DNA from: Hirschia maritima DSM 19733
Lineage (GTDB): Bacteria; Pseudomonadota; Alphaproteobacteria; Caulobacterales; Hyphomonadaceae
NCBI RefSeq assembly: GCF_000378345.1
Contig: NZ_KB899545.1
Coordinates: forward strand, 248,001 to 312,000
Direction of reading: 5' to 3'
Length of the DNA stretch: 64,000 nucleotides
The position numbers and the translations under genes were made by a program. The notes beneath the pieces are model-generated. The model did not search any database. It saw only the letters and a list, made by a program, of their open reading frames with translations, and was not told where the DNA came from. Positions 9,225 to 18,580 of the stretch are shown in pieces (the first letter of the stretch is position 1; each line of letters begins with the position of its first letter).

Positions 9225-9368
9225 GAATCAAAAATAAATTTACTTAAATTTTTATCAATCAGTTTAGGCTGCATAAACCAAATCCACTTAAATTAACCGT
9301 GGAAAACTTAGTATGTGGACGGAATGTAAGTGAATTTAAGCTCAATTCTGTGCTTTTAGGCAAATGAA

Positions 9369-10289
9369 ATGACAGATCGTAAAACCAATCAGGCCGAAAA
9401 AAAACAGATGGCATACGCTGTATTGCCAGATGAAAATGGTGGATATGAGATACCCGATGACAACAATCGCGGTCCTCTAGTGCTCGCCATGGCGTTGGGT
9501 GTCATAGCTGTGTTTGGTGTCGTGGTTTGGAATGCTTATAAGCAAGGAGTGCGTCATTCCGATAGCTCGGCACTTCCGCAAATTGCTTCGGAAGGGGCTT
9601 TCAAGGTACGACCGGTAGATCCTGGTGGGCGCGCAGATGAAAACACAAATATTCGCGTGCTAGATCAAGTGGGAGGTACATCCCGAACTGAATTTGAAGC
9701 AACCGACATCAATGTACGTGAAGAGCCTGTTCCTGTTCTTGAGAAAGTGGCAATTGAAGCCAATCAATCTGGAGGATTGGCGTCTAAATCAGTTCAACCC
9801 GCAGTGAAACGCCAGGTTCAAAATCGGAAACTGGGTGAAAATGGTAAACCAGTTGATTTACGGCCTGGAGCAAAGCCTGCCAGCTCGTCGGTTGTTACTC
9901 AAGAAATTAAACCTCGCCCTGTGATTAAGAAACCACCGGTGCAATCTGCTGAGTTAAATGTGACGCCAATCCAGAAGCCTAAGCCACGCTCTGTCACGCC
10001 TAAATCTAGTGAAAATACACCTAAATTTTCCAGCGCTGGACGGTTTGTTGTACAGCTTGCTGCCGTAAAAACGACAGATGCAGTCGACTCTGTTTGGAAA
10101 AATGCAGGGAAAAAGGCACCAAATCTGTTCCAAAATGCAAAGAGACACGTGCAAACCGTTGACCTAGGGCCCAAGGGCGTGTGGCATCGTATTCAAGCCG
10201 GCAGCTTTGATTCGCGCGCAGATGCGAATGTTTTCTGTAAAGCGTACAAAGCGAGCGGGGGAGATTGTATCGTTGCAGAGAAAAAATGA
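9369..10289 (+). CDS. SPOR-domain cell-envelope protein
   Basis: A single-pass membrane protein of 306 residues: cytoplasmic N-terminus, membrane helix at about 35-54 (PLVLAMALGVIAVFGVVVW), a long Pro/Lys/Ser-rich periplasmic linker, and a C-terminal SPOR domain at ~223-305 (GRFVVQLAAVKTTDAVDSVW through IQAGSFDSRADANVFCKAYK). SPOR domains bind denuded septal peptidoglycan, so a role at the division site is likely. Its stop overlaps the nagZ start (ATGA), placing it in one operon with nagZ-scpA-scpB, a normal alphaproteobacterial order. Confidence 0.9.
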   Translation: MTDRKTNQAEKKQMAYAVLPDENGGYEIPDDNNRGPLVLAMALGVIAVFGVVVWNAYKQGVRHSDSSALPQIASEGAFKVRPVDPGGRADENTNIRVLDQVGGTSRTEFEATDINVREEPVPVLEKVAIEANQSGGLASKSVQPAVKRQVQNRKLGENGKPVDLRPGAKPASSSVVTQEIKPRPVIKKPPVQSAELNVTPIQKPKPRSVTPKSSENTPKFSSAGRFVVQLAAVKTTDAVDSVWKNAGKKAPNLFQNAKRHVQTVDLGPKGVWHRIQAGSFDSRADANVFCKAYKASGGDCIVAEKK

Positions 10290-11362
10290 ACGCACCAAAA
10301 GCTTGCATTCTTAGTGTATCAGGACCTGAACTTCGAGATGAAGAGGCGGTTTTCCTAGCGCAGAATAATCCCTGGGGTATTATTCTGATGGGCCGTTCCA
10401 TCAAAACTAAAAATCAAGTGCGCGCTTTAGTTGACTCAATTTGGTCTGCACTCGGTCGGCCATGTTTGATCTTTGTAGACCAAGAAGGTGGACGCGTGCG
10501 ACGTTTGAGGCCCCCTGAATGGCCTGACTTTCCAGCTGCAAAGGTTTACTCCGACCTATATAAAAAATCTCCAGAACTTGGTGAGGAGGCTGCTTGGTTA
10601 GGACATCGGTTGATGGCGGCTGAATTGCAGCCTTTGGGAATCTATGCTGATTGCGCGCCTAATTTGGACCTTTCGCATCCCGGTGCACATGACATTGTGG
10701 GGGATAGAGCATTTGGCGATACAGCTAGGCAGGTGTCAGCGTTAGGGGCTGCGGCTATTAAAGGATTAATGGATGGTGGTGTGGCGAGTGTCATTAAACA
10801 CATTCCCGGACATGGGCGCGCCAAGCAAGATAGTCATGAAGCTCTTCCAGTTGTTGATGCAAGTGCACAAGAATTGGAACAAGACTTTTCTCCGTTTTCT
10901 GCGTTGAGTGATGCGCCAATGGCGATGACAGCACATATTGCATATCAAGCCTATGATGCAGAAAATGCTGCGACGGTGTCTCGCAAGATCATTCGTGATG
11001 TGATCCGCAATCGAATTGGTTTTGATGGATTGTTGATGGGCGATGATCTGGGAATGAAGGCTTTGGGTGGAACGCTTGAAAGTCGAGCTCGAGCTTCTTT
11101 TGAAGCTGGATGTGACATTGCGCTGAACTGTTCTGGGTTTCAAAAAGACCCAGAGATTATCCTTTCTGAAATGCGTCAAGTCGCGGGGGCAAGTCCGCGT
11201 CTTTCGGGGCGTGCAGCAGAACGCGCAAAATTTGCCGAGGATGCAACACTTCATCGCAAACCCTTTGATATAGAAGCTGGACGTTTCAGGTTTGAGGAAT
11301 TGTTGGCAAAAGTGGGCGCAGATGAAATTGGACGAGATCCTACCAGTCGAGTCTCTGTGTAA
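10286..11362 (+). CDS. nagZ: Beta-N-acetylhexosaminidase NagZ (GH3)
   Basis: NagZ removes GlcNAc from anhydro-muropeptides during peptidoglycan recycling in the cytosol. Start ATG 10286 overlaps the SPOR stop by ATGA. GH3 motifs: FVDQEGGRVRRL with PPEWPDFPAA, the catalytic-loop KHIPGHG at 171-177 followed by DSHEALPVVD, and the nucleophile region MGDDLGMKAL (Asp253/Asp254). Length 358, typical. The stop overlaps the scpA start (TAATG), implying coupled translation of a recycling enzyme with a chromosome-condensation protein. Confidence 0.95.
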   Translation: MNAPKACILSVSGPELRDEEAVFLAQNNPWGIILMGRSIKTKNQVRALVDSIWSALGRPCLIFVDQEGGRVRRLRPPEWPDFPAAKVYSDLYKKSPELGEEAAWLGHRLMAAELQPLGIYADCAPNLDLSHPGAHDIVGDRAFGDTARQVSALGAAAIKGLMDGGVASVIKHIPGHGRAKQDSHEALPVVDASAQELEQDFSPFSALSDAPMAMTAHIAYQAYDAENAATVSRKIIRDVIRNRIGFDGLLMGDDLGMKALGGTLESRARASFEAGCDIALNCSGFQKDPEIILSEMRQVAGASPRLSGRAAERAKFAEDATLHRKPFDIEAGRFRFEELLAKVGADEIGRDPTSRVSV

Positions 11363-12192
11363 TGCGAAATACGCAGGATCAGTCTTTGCGAGATATGTCG
11401 CTTAAGGCTGAAGAGGCTGGGGCTGATGAGTTATTCTTTGTTGATATTCATGGCTTTGAAGGCCCATTACATATGTTACTGGAGCTTGCTAGGAAACAGA
11501 AAGTAGATCTGCTTCAAGTTTCTATCTTACAATTGGCAGAGCAGTTTTTAGACTTCATTTTGGAGGCTAAAACAAATCGCATTGATTTGGCAGCTGATTA
11601 TCTTTTGATGGCGTCATGGCTTGCTTATCTAAAATCCAAACTATTATTGCCCAAACTTGATAATAATGAGGATGTTGAGCCCGAGGCTGAGGGGATGGCA
11701 AGACGTTTAGCATTTCGACTAGCTCGTCTTGAAGCCATGCGGAATGCTTCGGATGAAATGAGCCATCTTGATATAACTGGGCGAGATGTTTTTTTGCGAG
11801 GGATGACCGAGCAAATTCAGATCAACAAAAAAACAACTTACAAAGCCTCGATTTATGATTTGATGAAAGCCTTTGGGAATATTCAGTCTCGTAAATCAAA
11901 AATCAGATCACATGTGGTAAGACGCCAACCCGTTCTCGCTTTAGAGAGTGCCAGAAAATCATTGAAAAAAATCGCTCCCAAACTTGATGATTGGGCGGCT
12001 ATTCAAGGGTTTGAACCTCCCAAAGATGAACCCGATGAAACTCCTAGGAAATCGGTCACTGCTAGCTATTTTGCAGCAGCTTTAGAATTAACCCGCGATC
12101 GTGCGGTTGATTTGAGGCAGGACGCTGCGCTATCTGATGTTTATGTGAGGCGAGCAAATACTAGCCGCGAAACACGTCGGGCTGCGGAATAG
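11362..12192 (+). CDS. scpA: Segregation and condensation protein A
   Basis: ScpA is the kleisin that bridges SMC heads in the SMC-ScpAB condensin. The N-terminal motif FEGPLHMLLELARKQKVDLL and the following ILQLAEQFLDFI are classic, as is LAADYLLMASWLAYLKSKLLLP. 276 residues. Its start overlaps nagZ by one base and scpB starts 3 bases downstream. No smc gene is in the window. Confidence 0.95.
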   Translation: MRNTQDQSLRDMSLKAEEAGADELFFVDIHGFEGPLHMLLELARKQKVDLLQVSILQLAEQFLDFILEAKTNRIDLAADYLLMASWLAYLKSKLLLPKLDNNEDVEPEAEGMARRLAFRLARLEAMRNASDEMSHLDITGRDVFLRGMTEQIQINKKTTYKASIYDLMKAFGNIQSRKSKIRSHVVRRQPVLALESARKSLKKIAPKLDDWAAIQGFEPPKDEPDETPRKSVTASYFAAALELTRDRAVDLRQDAALSDVYVRRANTSRETRRAAE

Positions 12193-12194
12193 AT

Positions 12195-13064
12195 ATGAGT
12201 GATAATTCAGATCCTGAAGCGATCCGCAAAGTCGTTGCGGAGCTTTCGCGCAAAGAAAAACGTAAAGCAAGAGATAGTCTCGAGCCAACCTCAGATGCTG
12301 AAGGCGATGAAGTGCCAATGGAAGTGGCTCACGCAATTTTGGGAAATGACATTCATAAACTCATGGATGAAGAGCCTGAGGATGTAACACCAAAAGACTC
12401 TGCTGAAATAGAAATTGATGCTTTGCGTCGCGCAGAGGCCATTTTGTTTGCAACCACTAAACCAATTGAAGCTGGTGAACTTGTTGAAATGTTGCCACCG
12501 GGAGCGGATGTGGCGAACATTTTGATGCAATTGCAGAAGACATACTCAGATCGCGGTATTCAATTAATGGAAATTGCAGGGGGGTGGCGGTTTCAAACCG
12601 CGCCAGATTTGGCATTCCTTTTTGAAGAAACACGCGAAGAGGAAAAAAAGCTTTCGAAAGCTGCGATGGAGACGCTGTCTATCATAGCTTATTGCCAACC
12701 TTGCACGCGTGCAGAAATTGAGGATGTGCGCGGTGTTGCTGTGTCCAAGGGAACGCTTGATGTATTGTTGGAGATGGATTGGATCAAGCTAAGGGGACGT
12801 CGTAAAACTCCAGGAAGGCCTGTTGTGTATGGAACTACCAATGCCTTTTTAGAACATTTTGGAATAGATAATCTGGATTCATTGCCGGGTCGGGATGAGA
12901 TGAAAGCGGCTGGATTGTTATCAGCAAATATCCCTGATGATTTTGATATGCCAAGACCCTCTGATTCAGAAGCAGACGATGATTTATTAGAGATTATCGA
13001 TGCGATTGATGATGATTTGTCGGATCCTTCAGAATTTCACACTGATTTTAATCAGGAAGAGTAA
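12195..13064 (+). CDS. scpB: Segregation and condensation protein B
   Basis: ScpB binds ScpA as a dimer of winged-helix pairs. Visible are ALRRAEAILFATTKPIEAGE, GWRFQTAPDLA, LSKAAMETLSIIAYCQPCTR and the second winged helix VRGVAVSKGTLDVLLEMDWI followed by GRRKTPGRPVVYGTT. The 289-residue protein has a ~70-residue charged N-terminal extension and an acidic C-terminal tail (many Asp/Glu after residue ~250), both common in alphaproteobacteria. Its stop is followed by ~97 bases before tatA. Confidence 0.95.
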   Translation: MSDNSDPEAIRKVVAELSRKEKRKARDSLEPTSDAEGDEVPMEVAHAILGNDIHKLMDEEPEDVTPKDSAEIEIDALRRAEAILFATTKPIEAGELVEMLPPGADVANILMQLQKTYSDRGIQLMEIAGGWRFQTAPDLAFLFEETREEEKKLSKAAMETLSIIAYCQPCTRAEIEDVRGVAVSKGTLDVLLEMDWIKLRGRRKTPGRPVVYGTTNAFLEHFGIDNLDSLPGRDEMKAAGLLSANIPDDFDMPRPSDSEADDDLLEIIDAIDDDLSDPSEFHTDFNQEE

Positions 13065-13161
13065 GAATATCTTGCGTTTATATTTGCGAAGCGTGATCAT
13101 TTAAACTAGATTGCCAGCTGAACACTGGAAAATGCTAAATATAGCAGGAGAGTAAATCGTT

Positions 13162-13404
13162 ATGGGTTTTGGTGGAATTCACCCTTTGCAATTGTTGATC
13201 GTGCTAGTTTTGGCTCTTCTGTTCTTTGGTGGGCGCGGCAAAATTTCTGCAATTATGGGCGATTTGGCAAAAGGTGTCACAAGCTTTCGTAAGGGCTTGA
13301 AAGAAGGTGATGAGCCAGACGAAACGAAGTCTGCAGAACCTAAATCTATTGATGATGGTGACACAATCAACATCACACCAAACAAAGATAAAACTGAAGT
13401 TTAG
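13162..13404 (+). CDS. tatA: Twin-arginine translocase subunit TatA
   Basis: TatA oligomers form the passage for folded proteins in the Tat system. 80 residues: short periplasmic N-terminus, one membrane helix (HPLQLLIVLVLALLFFGG), the FG-type hinge and an amphipathic helix (KISAIMGDLAKGVTSFRKGL), then an acidic tail. GGAG lies 9 bases upstream of ATG 13162. Followed by tatB and tatC in the standard order. Confidence 0.95.
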   Translation: MGFGGIHPLQLLIVLVLALLFFGGRGKISAIMGDLAKGVTSFRKGLKEGDEPDETKSAEPKSIDDGDTINITPNKDKTEV

Positions 13405-13473
13405 TAAGGCTTTGGCTTGATGAAAGCCATTCAGGGTTTGTTTTGAAATCCTGCCGCTGGAGTACTCGGGTAC

Positions 13474-13881
13474 ATGATCCCTCAGATCGGATTCATTGAA
13501 ATACTGGTGTTAGGCATTCTTGCGCTCGTCGTGCTGGGACCAAAAGACCTGCCGTTAATGATGCGTAAGTTTGGGCGTATCACAGGGAAAATGCGTATGA
13601 TGGCATTTGAGTTCCGGCAGAGTTTTGATGAATTAGGGCGTCAAGCAGAGCTTGAAGAGTTAAAAAAAGAGGTCGAAGCTCTTAAAAAAGAGAGTGGTCT
13701 GGACGAATTGCAATCTGACTTAGCATCGACCGAAGCAGATATCGCGAAAGATGCCAAAGAAGTTTCAAGCCAGATGAAGGCTGATTTTGAAAAGTCCAAT
13801 TCTGAGGCTGAAGAAAAGCTAGAAGTCGAAAAAACAAAATTAGATTCTAAAGTGCCGAAAAAAGATGAGGCTGCATCATGA
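13474..13881 (+). CDS. tatB: Twin-arginine translocase subunit TatB
   Basis: TatB works with TatC as the receptor for twin-arginine signal peptides. 135 residues with the N-terminal GFIEILVLGILALVVLGPKD containing the conserved Glu of the membrane helix and the GPKDLP hinge, then an amphipathic helix (MMRKFGRITGKMRMMAFEFR) and a long charged coiled-coil-like tail. It overlaps tatC by four bases (ATGA). Confidence 0.95.
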   Translation: MIPQIGFIEILVLGILALVVLGPKDLPLMMRKFGRITGKMRMMAFEFRQSFDELGRQAELEELKKEVEALKKESGLDELQSDLASTEADIAKDAKEVSSQMKADFEKSNSEAEEKLEVEKTKLDSKVPKKDEAAS

Positions 13882-14687
13882 GCCAAGAGATGCTGCCTGC
13901 AGGGCATGAGGATGTTGAAGCCAGCCGTGCACCTATGATGGATCATTTGATCGAATTACGATCCAGATTGGTGAAAGTGCTCATTGCAGTTGGTGTGTGT
14001 GCTGTGGTTGCGTTTGTTTTTTCACAATACATGTTTGATTATCTCATGCTTCCTTTCGATCGGGCCAAGGCAGAATTTGGCGCTTCAAATGCCATTGATG
14101 GTGTGATCTTCACAGATGCTTTCGAGATCTTGTTTATTAAATTGAGATTGTCACTGCTTGCAGGACTCGCGGTCGCATTTCCATTTGTTGCTTGGCAGGT
14201 ATATGGGTTTATTGCGCCGGGGTTGTATCAATCCGAACGTCAAGCAATGGTGCCATATATCACAATCACACCTTTCTTGTTTGTGCTTGGTGCAGCGCTC
14301 GTTTATTTCGTTATCCTGCCGTTTGTAATGCGTTTTGCGTTTATGCAGGAATTTGATGGTGTAACGTTTCTGCCTAAAGCCAAGCCGTATGTAGACTTGT
14401 CTCTCTCCTTGATTACAGCATTTGGAATCGCTTTTCAGACACCGGTGGTAATGTCATTGTTGGCTCGTGCTGGTGTGGTCTCTGCCAAGCAATTGCGGGG
14501 TGGACGTAAATACGCTGTCGTGGTGATTTTTGCCGTTGCAATGTTGATGACGCCTCCAGATCCATTCTCGCAAACAGCTTTGGCTTTGCCTGTTTATCTT
14601 CTCTACGAATTGGGAATTCTCGCTGCATCGCTTGTAGAGCGTAAGCGTGAAACGAAAGAAGATGAAGAAGAGCGCCTCAACGTTTAG
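13878..14687 (+). CDS. tatC: Twin-arginine translocase subunit TatC
   Basis: Polytopic receptor of the Tat pathway, 269 residues, six predicted membrane helices. The N-terminal cytosolic segment APMMDHLIELRSRLVKVL and the first-loop FDAFEILFIKLRLS-like sequence (TDAFEILFIKLR, with the conserved Phe-Glu) are diagnostic, together with GLYQSERQAMVPY. An inverted repeat (14670-14676 with 14687-14694) places the stop codon at the loop edge, but no T-run follows. Confidence 0.96.
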   Translation: MSQEMLPAGHEDVEASRAPMMDHLIELRSRLVKVLIAVGVCAVVAFVFSQYMFDYLMLPFDRAKAEFGASNAIDGVIFTDAFEILFIKLRLSLLAGLAVAFPFVAWQVYGFIAPGLYQSERQAMVPYITITPFLFVLGAALVYFVILPFVMRFAFMQEFDGVTFLPKAKPYVDLSLSLITAFGIAFQTPVVMSLLARAGVVSAKQLRGGRKYAVVVIFAVAMLMTPPDPFSQTALALPVYLLYELGILAASLVERKRETKEDEEERLNV

Positions 14688-14694
14688 GGCGCTC
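14670..14694. repeat. Hairpin at the tatC stop codon
   Basis: GAGCGCC (14670-14676) can pair with GGGCGCTC (14687-14694); the TAG stop at 14685-14687 is at the loop edge. No T-run follows, so termination is doubtful. Confidence 0.4.
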
Positions 14695-14710
14695 ATTCAT
14701 TGAAGCTCTT

Positions 14711-15187
14711 TTATTTGCTGAGAAGTGAGTTTACGAGATTACAACCCAACTTGAGCAATTCATTGCGTCTTAGAATTGCCAGCACGATAGAGCCTATCCA
14801 AACAACACACGCAGCATAAAAAAGGCCGCCGCCATCATTGTTCGGGTCAATACCTAATGGCGTGAAGAGGTGAAAACTAATCGCACCGGTCATGATGGCC
14901 ACACCGATGAGTGCGCCAAGACCTTGCAAGGTTTTATAGCCAAGGAAAAGACCTGTTAGAATGAGAAGCGATGCAACCAGTTCTGCGCCACCAATCACAT
15001 ATTGGCTGAACAACCCTGTTTGAGAGAAAACGCCTCCAGCGCCGAGTGTCTCTGCCCAAGCATCTAGTTTGCCAAATATTGTTTGAGTTTCGGGGGCGTT
15101 GGTAAATTTAAATCTCAGCGAATCAAGAAAGATGATCGCGATGAAAATTGAGATGACCCAGTGGCCATATTTTTTGATGTACAGCAT
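14711..15187 (-). CDS. DoxX-like small membrane protein
   Basis: 158-residue integral membrane protein with four hydrophobic segments: WVISIFIAIIFLDSLRFKF, YVIGGAELVASLLILTGLFL, LGALIGVAIMTGAISFHLF and AACVVWIGSIVLAIL. The GGAELVASLLILTG stretch and the later His-containing loop resemble the DoxX/DoxX-like family, whose biochemical role is mostly unknown. It is convergent with tatC and divergent from serS. No partner gene in the neighbourhood suggests its job. Confidence 0.75.
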   Translation of the reverse strand: MLYIKKYGHWVISIFIAIIFLDSLRFKFTNAPETQTIFGKLDAWAETLGAGGVFSQTGLFSQYVIGGAELVASLLILTGLFLGYKTLQGLGALIGVAIMTGAISFHLFTPLGIDPNNDGGGLFYAACVVWIGSIVLAILRRNELLKLGCNLVNSLLSK

Positions 15188-15389
15188 TCTTCATCCCCTT
15201 GCTTTACTATTGTGGGGCAAGGATAGCTCAAAAGGGGCGATAACGCCTACACAATTTCAAGTGAACATGATGTGTGGCAAATGTTATGTGAAGCAAATTG
15301 CCAATATGGCTGTTATTTTCTTCAAACAGTGCTATTGCCAATTTCACTGAATAACTATGACCAATTACCTGATTTCAGGAGCTGTAAAA

Positions 15390-16703
15390 ATGCACGATAT
15401 CCGCGCACTTCGCGAAAACCCAGAAGCTTTCCGTAATGGATGGAACCGCCGTAAGTCGGGATTGGGTGATGTTGTGTCCGAAATTTTGGAATTAGACGAG
15501 CAATTACGTGCGGCGGTGCATGAAATTCAAGAAGCCGAGCAAGTTCGCAACAAATCTTCAAAACTGATCGGTAAAGCTAAAGCAACAGGCGATGAAGATG
15601 AAGCCAAGCGCTTAATGACCGCAGTTGCTGATGCAAAAGCAACGATGGAAAAAATTGGCGAGAAAGAAGCAGGAATTCGTACCAAATTAGACGACATCCT
15701 GCTTGGTCTTCCAAATATTGTTCATGATGATGTTCCAGATGGTGAAGATGAAGATGACAATGAAGAAGTGCGTGGCTGGGGTGAGCCGACTAAATTGGCA
15801 TTTGCTGCCCAAGAGCACGCTGATCTGGGTGAAAAACTAAAAGACGAGAAGGGCTTTGCCCTGATGGACTTTGAAACAGCCGCTAAGATTTCAGGTGCAC
15901 GTTTTGTGGCACTACGTGGGAAAATGGCCAAACTTGAGCGTGCTTTGACGCAATTCATGCTGGATGTGCAAACTGAAGAGCATGACTATCAAGAAGTATC
16001 GCCGCCATTTTTGGTGCGCGGGGATGCACTTCAAGGTACCGGTCAGCTTCCTAAGTTTGAGGAAGATCTCTTCAAAACAACAAATGATTATTACACAATT
16101 CCAACAGCAGAAGTGCCAGTCACGAACTTGGTGCGCGAGCAGATATTATCTGAAGATCAATTACCTATCCGCATGACAGCGGCAACGCCTTGTTTCAGGT
16201 CTGAAGCAGGATCAGCAGGACGTGATACTAAAGGAATGATCCGTCTGCACCAATTTACAAAAGTTGAAATGGTATCGATCACTAAGCCAGAGGACAGTGA
16301 AGCTGAGCTAGAGCGCATGACACAATGTGCAGAGGCCATTTTACAAAAACTGGAATTGCCTTATCGCGTGGTGAAACTGTGTACTGGAGATATTGGGTTT
16401 GGTGCTAAGCGTACCTTCGACATTGAAGTATGGTTGCCATCACAAGATACATATCGTGAAATCTCTTCATGCTCAACGTGTGGTGACTTCCAAGCGCGCC
16501 GCATGAATGCACGCTTTAAACCTGCGCCGACAGAAGAAAACAAAAAGCCTAAAACACAATTTGTGCACACGTTGAACGGGTCTGGTTTAGCTGTTGGGCG
16601 TACACTTGTTGCTGTGCTTGAAAACTATCAACAAGAAGATGGCTCGATCAAAGTGCCAAGCGCGCTTGTGTCATACATGGGCGGCGTTGAGGTGATTGGA
16701 TAA
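15390..16703 (+). CDS. serS: Seryl-tRNA synthetase
   Basis: Charges tRNA-Ser with serine. Start ATG 15390 is chosen over 15357: AGGAG lies 8 bases upstream and the product begins with the standard [14 protein letters not shown]. The N-terminal coiled-coil arm (~30-105) is followed by class II motifs: motif 2 in [20 protein letters not shown] with HQFTKVEMV, and motif 3 in [18 protein letters not shown]. The serine/ATP region [15 protein letters not shown] is intact. 437 residues. A small orphan frame and surE follow. Confidence 0.97.
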   Translation: MHDIRALRENPEAFRNGWNRRKSGLGDVVSEILELDEQLRAAVHEIQEAEQVRNKSSKLIGKAKATGDEDEAKRLMTAVADAKATMEKIGEKEAGIRTKLDDILLGLPNIVHDDVPDGEDEDDNEEVRGWGEPTKLAFAAQEHADLGEKLKDEKGFALMDFETAAKISGARFVALRGKMAKLERALTQFMLDVQTEEHDYQEVSPPFLVRGDALQGTGQLPKFEEDLFKTTNDYYTIPTAEVPVTNLVREQILSEDQLPIRMTAATPCFRSEAGSAGRDTKGMIRLHQFTKVEMVSITKPEDSEAELERMTQCAEAILQKLELPYRVVKLCTGDIGFGAKRTFDIEVWLPSQDTYREISSCSTCGDFQARRMNARFKPAPTEENKKPKTQFVHTLNGSGLAVGRTLVAVLENYQQEDGSIKVPSALVSYMGGVEVIG

Positions 16704-16733
16704 TTGCTAAAATAGTTCAGTTAGAGGTTTAAC

Positions 16734-17066
16734 TTGGTGCTGAATAAAATTGAAAAAGATGTTTTCTCAAAGTTTTTGTTTGAAGAGGTCAGATTGTCTT
16801 TTTCTGAGTCTAAATTAGAATTGATCGACCGAACTTATACTGGAGTGGGTTTTTTTACAGAGATAAGAACACCTCAAAATTTTCCTTTGTTGTATGGCGG
16901 GCAGAGTTCAGTGTGGGGTAAAGTTGGAGCAACTTTGAACTTTGGAATAGAGGTAGGTTTTCTAATATTTATTGATAAGGGTATTCCGCGAGCAATCGAA
17001 GGATATACTTATGGTGATCAAAGTTGGCCAAGTTCAGTAAAAAATTTTGAACTATATAATCTGTGA
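16734..17066 (+). CDS. Small hypothetical protein between serS and surE
   Basis: 110 residues if TTG 16734 is used; GTG 16737 is one codon later, and GAGG at 16724-16727 could serve either. The product has no signal peptide. It is rich in Phe, Gly and Glu, with a segment YGGQSSVWGKVGATLNFG and ends GYTYGDQSWPSSVKNF. I do not recognise the family. The gene is clearly more AT-rich than serS and surE and interrupts an otherwise conserved block, so it may be a recent insertion. Confidence 0.55.
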   Translation: MVLNKIEKDVFSKFLFEEVRLSFSESKLELIDRTYTGVGFFTEIRTPQNFPLLYGGQSSVWGKVGATLNFGIEVGFLIFIDKGIPRAIEGYTYGDQSWPSSVKNFELYNL

Positions 17067-17097
17067 TTGATTGTAAGTAATATGCAAAGGAAAAGAA

Positions 17098-17865
17098 ATG
17101 CGCGTACTCGTCACTAATGATGATGGAATGGACGCTCCAGGCCTTAAGGTCATGGAGGAAATTGCGCGTTCTATCTCTGACGATGTGTGGATGGTAGCTC
17201 CTTTACAAGAGCAATCCGGACAGGGGCGAGCTATCACAGTGTCTGAAGCGGTGCGCGTTGATCAACGCGCGGAAAAACGTTTCCGTATCGAAGGCACGCC
17301 AACGGACTGTGTTGTGCTTGGTATTGAACACATCCTAGGAGACAAGAAGCCCGATCTTATTTTGTCTGGTGTAAATGCAGGTCAAAATGTTGGGGAAGAC
17401 ACATCTCAATCGGGTACTGTTGGAGCATGTATTCAAGGGATGATACTTGGTGTGCCGGGCATTGCTTTTTCTCAGACAAAAGGCTTTCGCAAAGGGCAGG
17501 GGGTAGCGTGGGATACAGCACGTCATTTTGGACCTAAAGTTCTAAAGCGTTTGTTGGAAACTGGCTGGCCAGAAGACGTTGTTATGAACGTCAATTTTCC
17601 TGACTGTGAAATAGAAGATGTTCAGGGCGTAGAGATCACTTCGCAAGGCATGCGTGATTTCCCTATTATCAATTCTGAAAAGCGCACAGATCCCCGTAAA
17701 CGCGATTATTATTGGTTGTCTCACGGTGGTCCAAAATCAGATCCACCTGCTGGAACTGATCTTCGTTGTATCTACGAAGACAAGATTAGTATATCGCCGC
17801 TGCACGTTGATTTAACGCATTATGCGTATCGTGATATTCTCGCCGAGTCTTTTGGCGATTTATAA
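17098..17865 (+). CDS. surE: 5'/3'-nucleotidase SurE
   Basis: SurE is a divalent-metal phosphatase acting on nucleoside monophosphates and related substrates under stress. The acidic metal site Asp8-Asp9 in VTNDDGMDAPG, Ser40 in PLQEQSGQGRAIT and Asn93 in LSGVNAGQNVG are all present, followed by GTPTDCV and YSGTVGA-like SGTVGACIQG. 255 residues. It precedes pcm and a LysM/M23 gene, the same surE-pcm-nlpD order known in gammaproteobacteria. Confidence 0.96.
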   Translation: MRVLVTNDDGMDAPGLKVMEEIARSISDDVWMVAPLQEQSGQGRAITVSEAVRVDQRAEKRFRIEGTPTDCVVLGIEHILGDKKPDLILSGVNAGQNVGEDTSQSGTVGACIQGMILGVPGIAFSQTKGFRKGQGVAWDTARHFGPKVLKRLLETGWPEDVVMNVNFPDCEIEDVQGVEITSQGMRDFPIINSEKRTDPRKRDYYWLSHGGPKSDPPAGTDLRCIYEDKISISPLHVDLTHYAYRDILAESFGDL

Positions 17866-17889
17866 GAGTTTTAAAAAGGTCTTTGACCG

Positions 17890-18537
17890 TTGAGTATAGT
17901 AGATCCTTATAGAGCTGCGCGGCTAGTCTTGCAGCTGCGGCAAGCGGGCGTGATGGACAATCGCGTTATGAGTGCGGTGGAGAAAACCCCGCGCGCGGTT
18001 TTTGTCCCGCCTGATTATCGCGACATGGCTTATGATAACCTGCAGGTGCCAATTGCTTGTGGACAAGAATTATCTTTGCCGGTCGTCGTTGGACGAATGC
18101 TTCAGGCTCTTGATGTGAAGGAAGATCACTCAGTTTTAGAAGTTGGAACTGGTGTTGGTTATCAAGCTGCTGTTTTGTCTCTGTTAGCGAAACGCGTATA
18201 CACAATAGAGCGTTTTCGGACCTTGCATGAGAAAGCAGCTGAAACCTTGCTTTCGCTTGAACTGGATAATGTTAGATTGTTCCACGGTGATGGATTATTG
18301 GGTCTTCAAGAACGAGCTCCATTTGACCGTATCATTCTCACAGGTTCTATTTCGCGTCCTCCCTATACTTTGGCTCAACAATTAAAACCTGACGGAATAT
18401 TGATCGCCCCAGTAGAAAAAGACGGTTCACAACACATAAATGTGTATAAAAGAGTAGAAAATCAGGTCGAAAAACTAACTTCGTTAGGGCCTTCTAAGTT
18501 TTTACCCCTCATTATTGGCACTGCAAGAGAGCTTTAA
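17890..18537 (+). CDS. pcm: Protein-L-isoaspartate O-methyltransferase
   Basis: Repairs isoaspartyl residues in damaged proteins using S-adenosylmethionine. Start TTG 17890. The SAM site VLEVGTGVGYQAAVL is at about 79-93, preceded by FVPPDYRDMAYDN and IACGQELSLPVVVGRML, and followed by VYTIERF. 215 residues, normal. It sits 24 bases after surE. Confidence 0.94.
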   Translation: MSIVDPYRAARLVLQLRQAGVMDNRVMSAVEKTPRAVFVPPDYRDMAYDNLQVPIACGQELSLPVVVGRMLQALDVKEDHSVLEVGTGVGYQAAVLSLLAKRVYTIERFRTLHEKAAETLLSLELDNVRLFHGDGLLGLQERAPFDRIILTGSISRPPYTLAQQLKPDGILIAPVEKDGSQHINVYKRVENQVEKLTSLGPSKFLPLIIGTAREL

Positions 18538-18580
18538 TTTGCAGGAGGTCGGGTGTTTTTGAGTATCCGACAGTTAAAGA

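Noticed and set aside
9225-9368. Possible CtrA boxes (TTAA-N7-TTAA) in AT-rich gaps
   Set aside because: TTAA pairs occur here and at ~24250 and ~36905, but spacing never fits the N7 rule.
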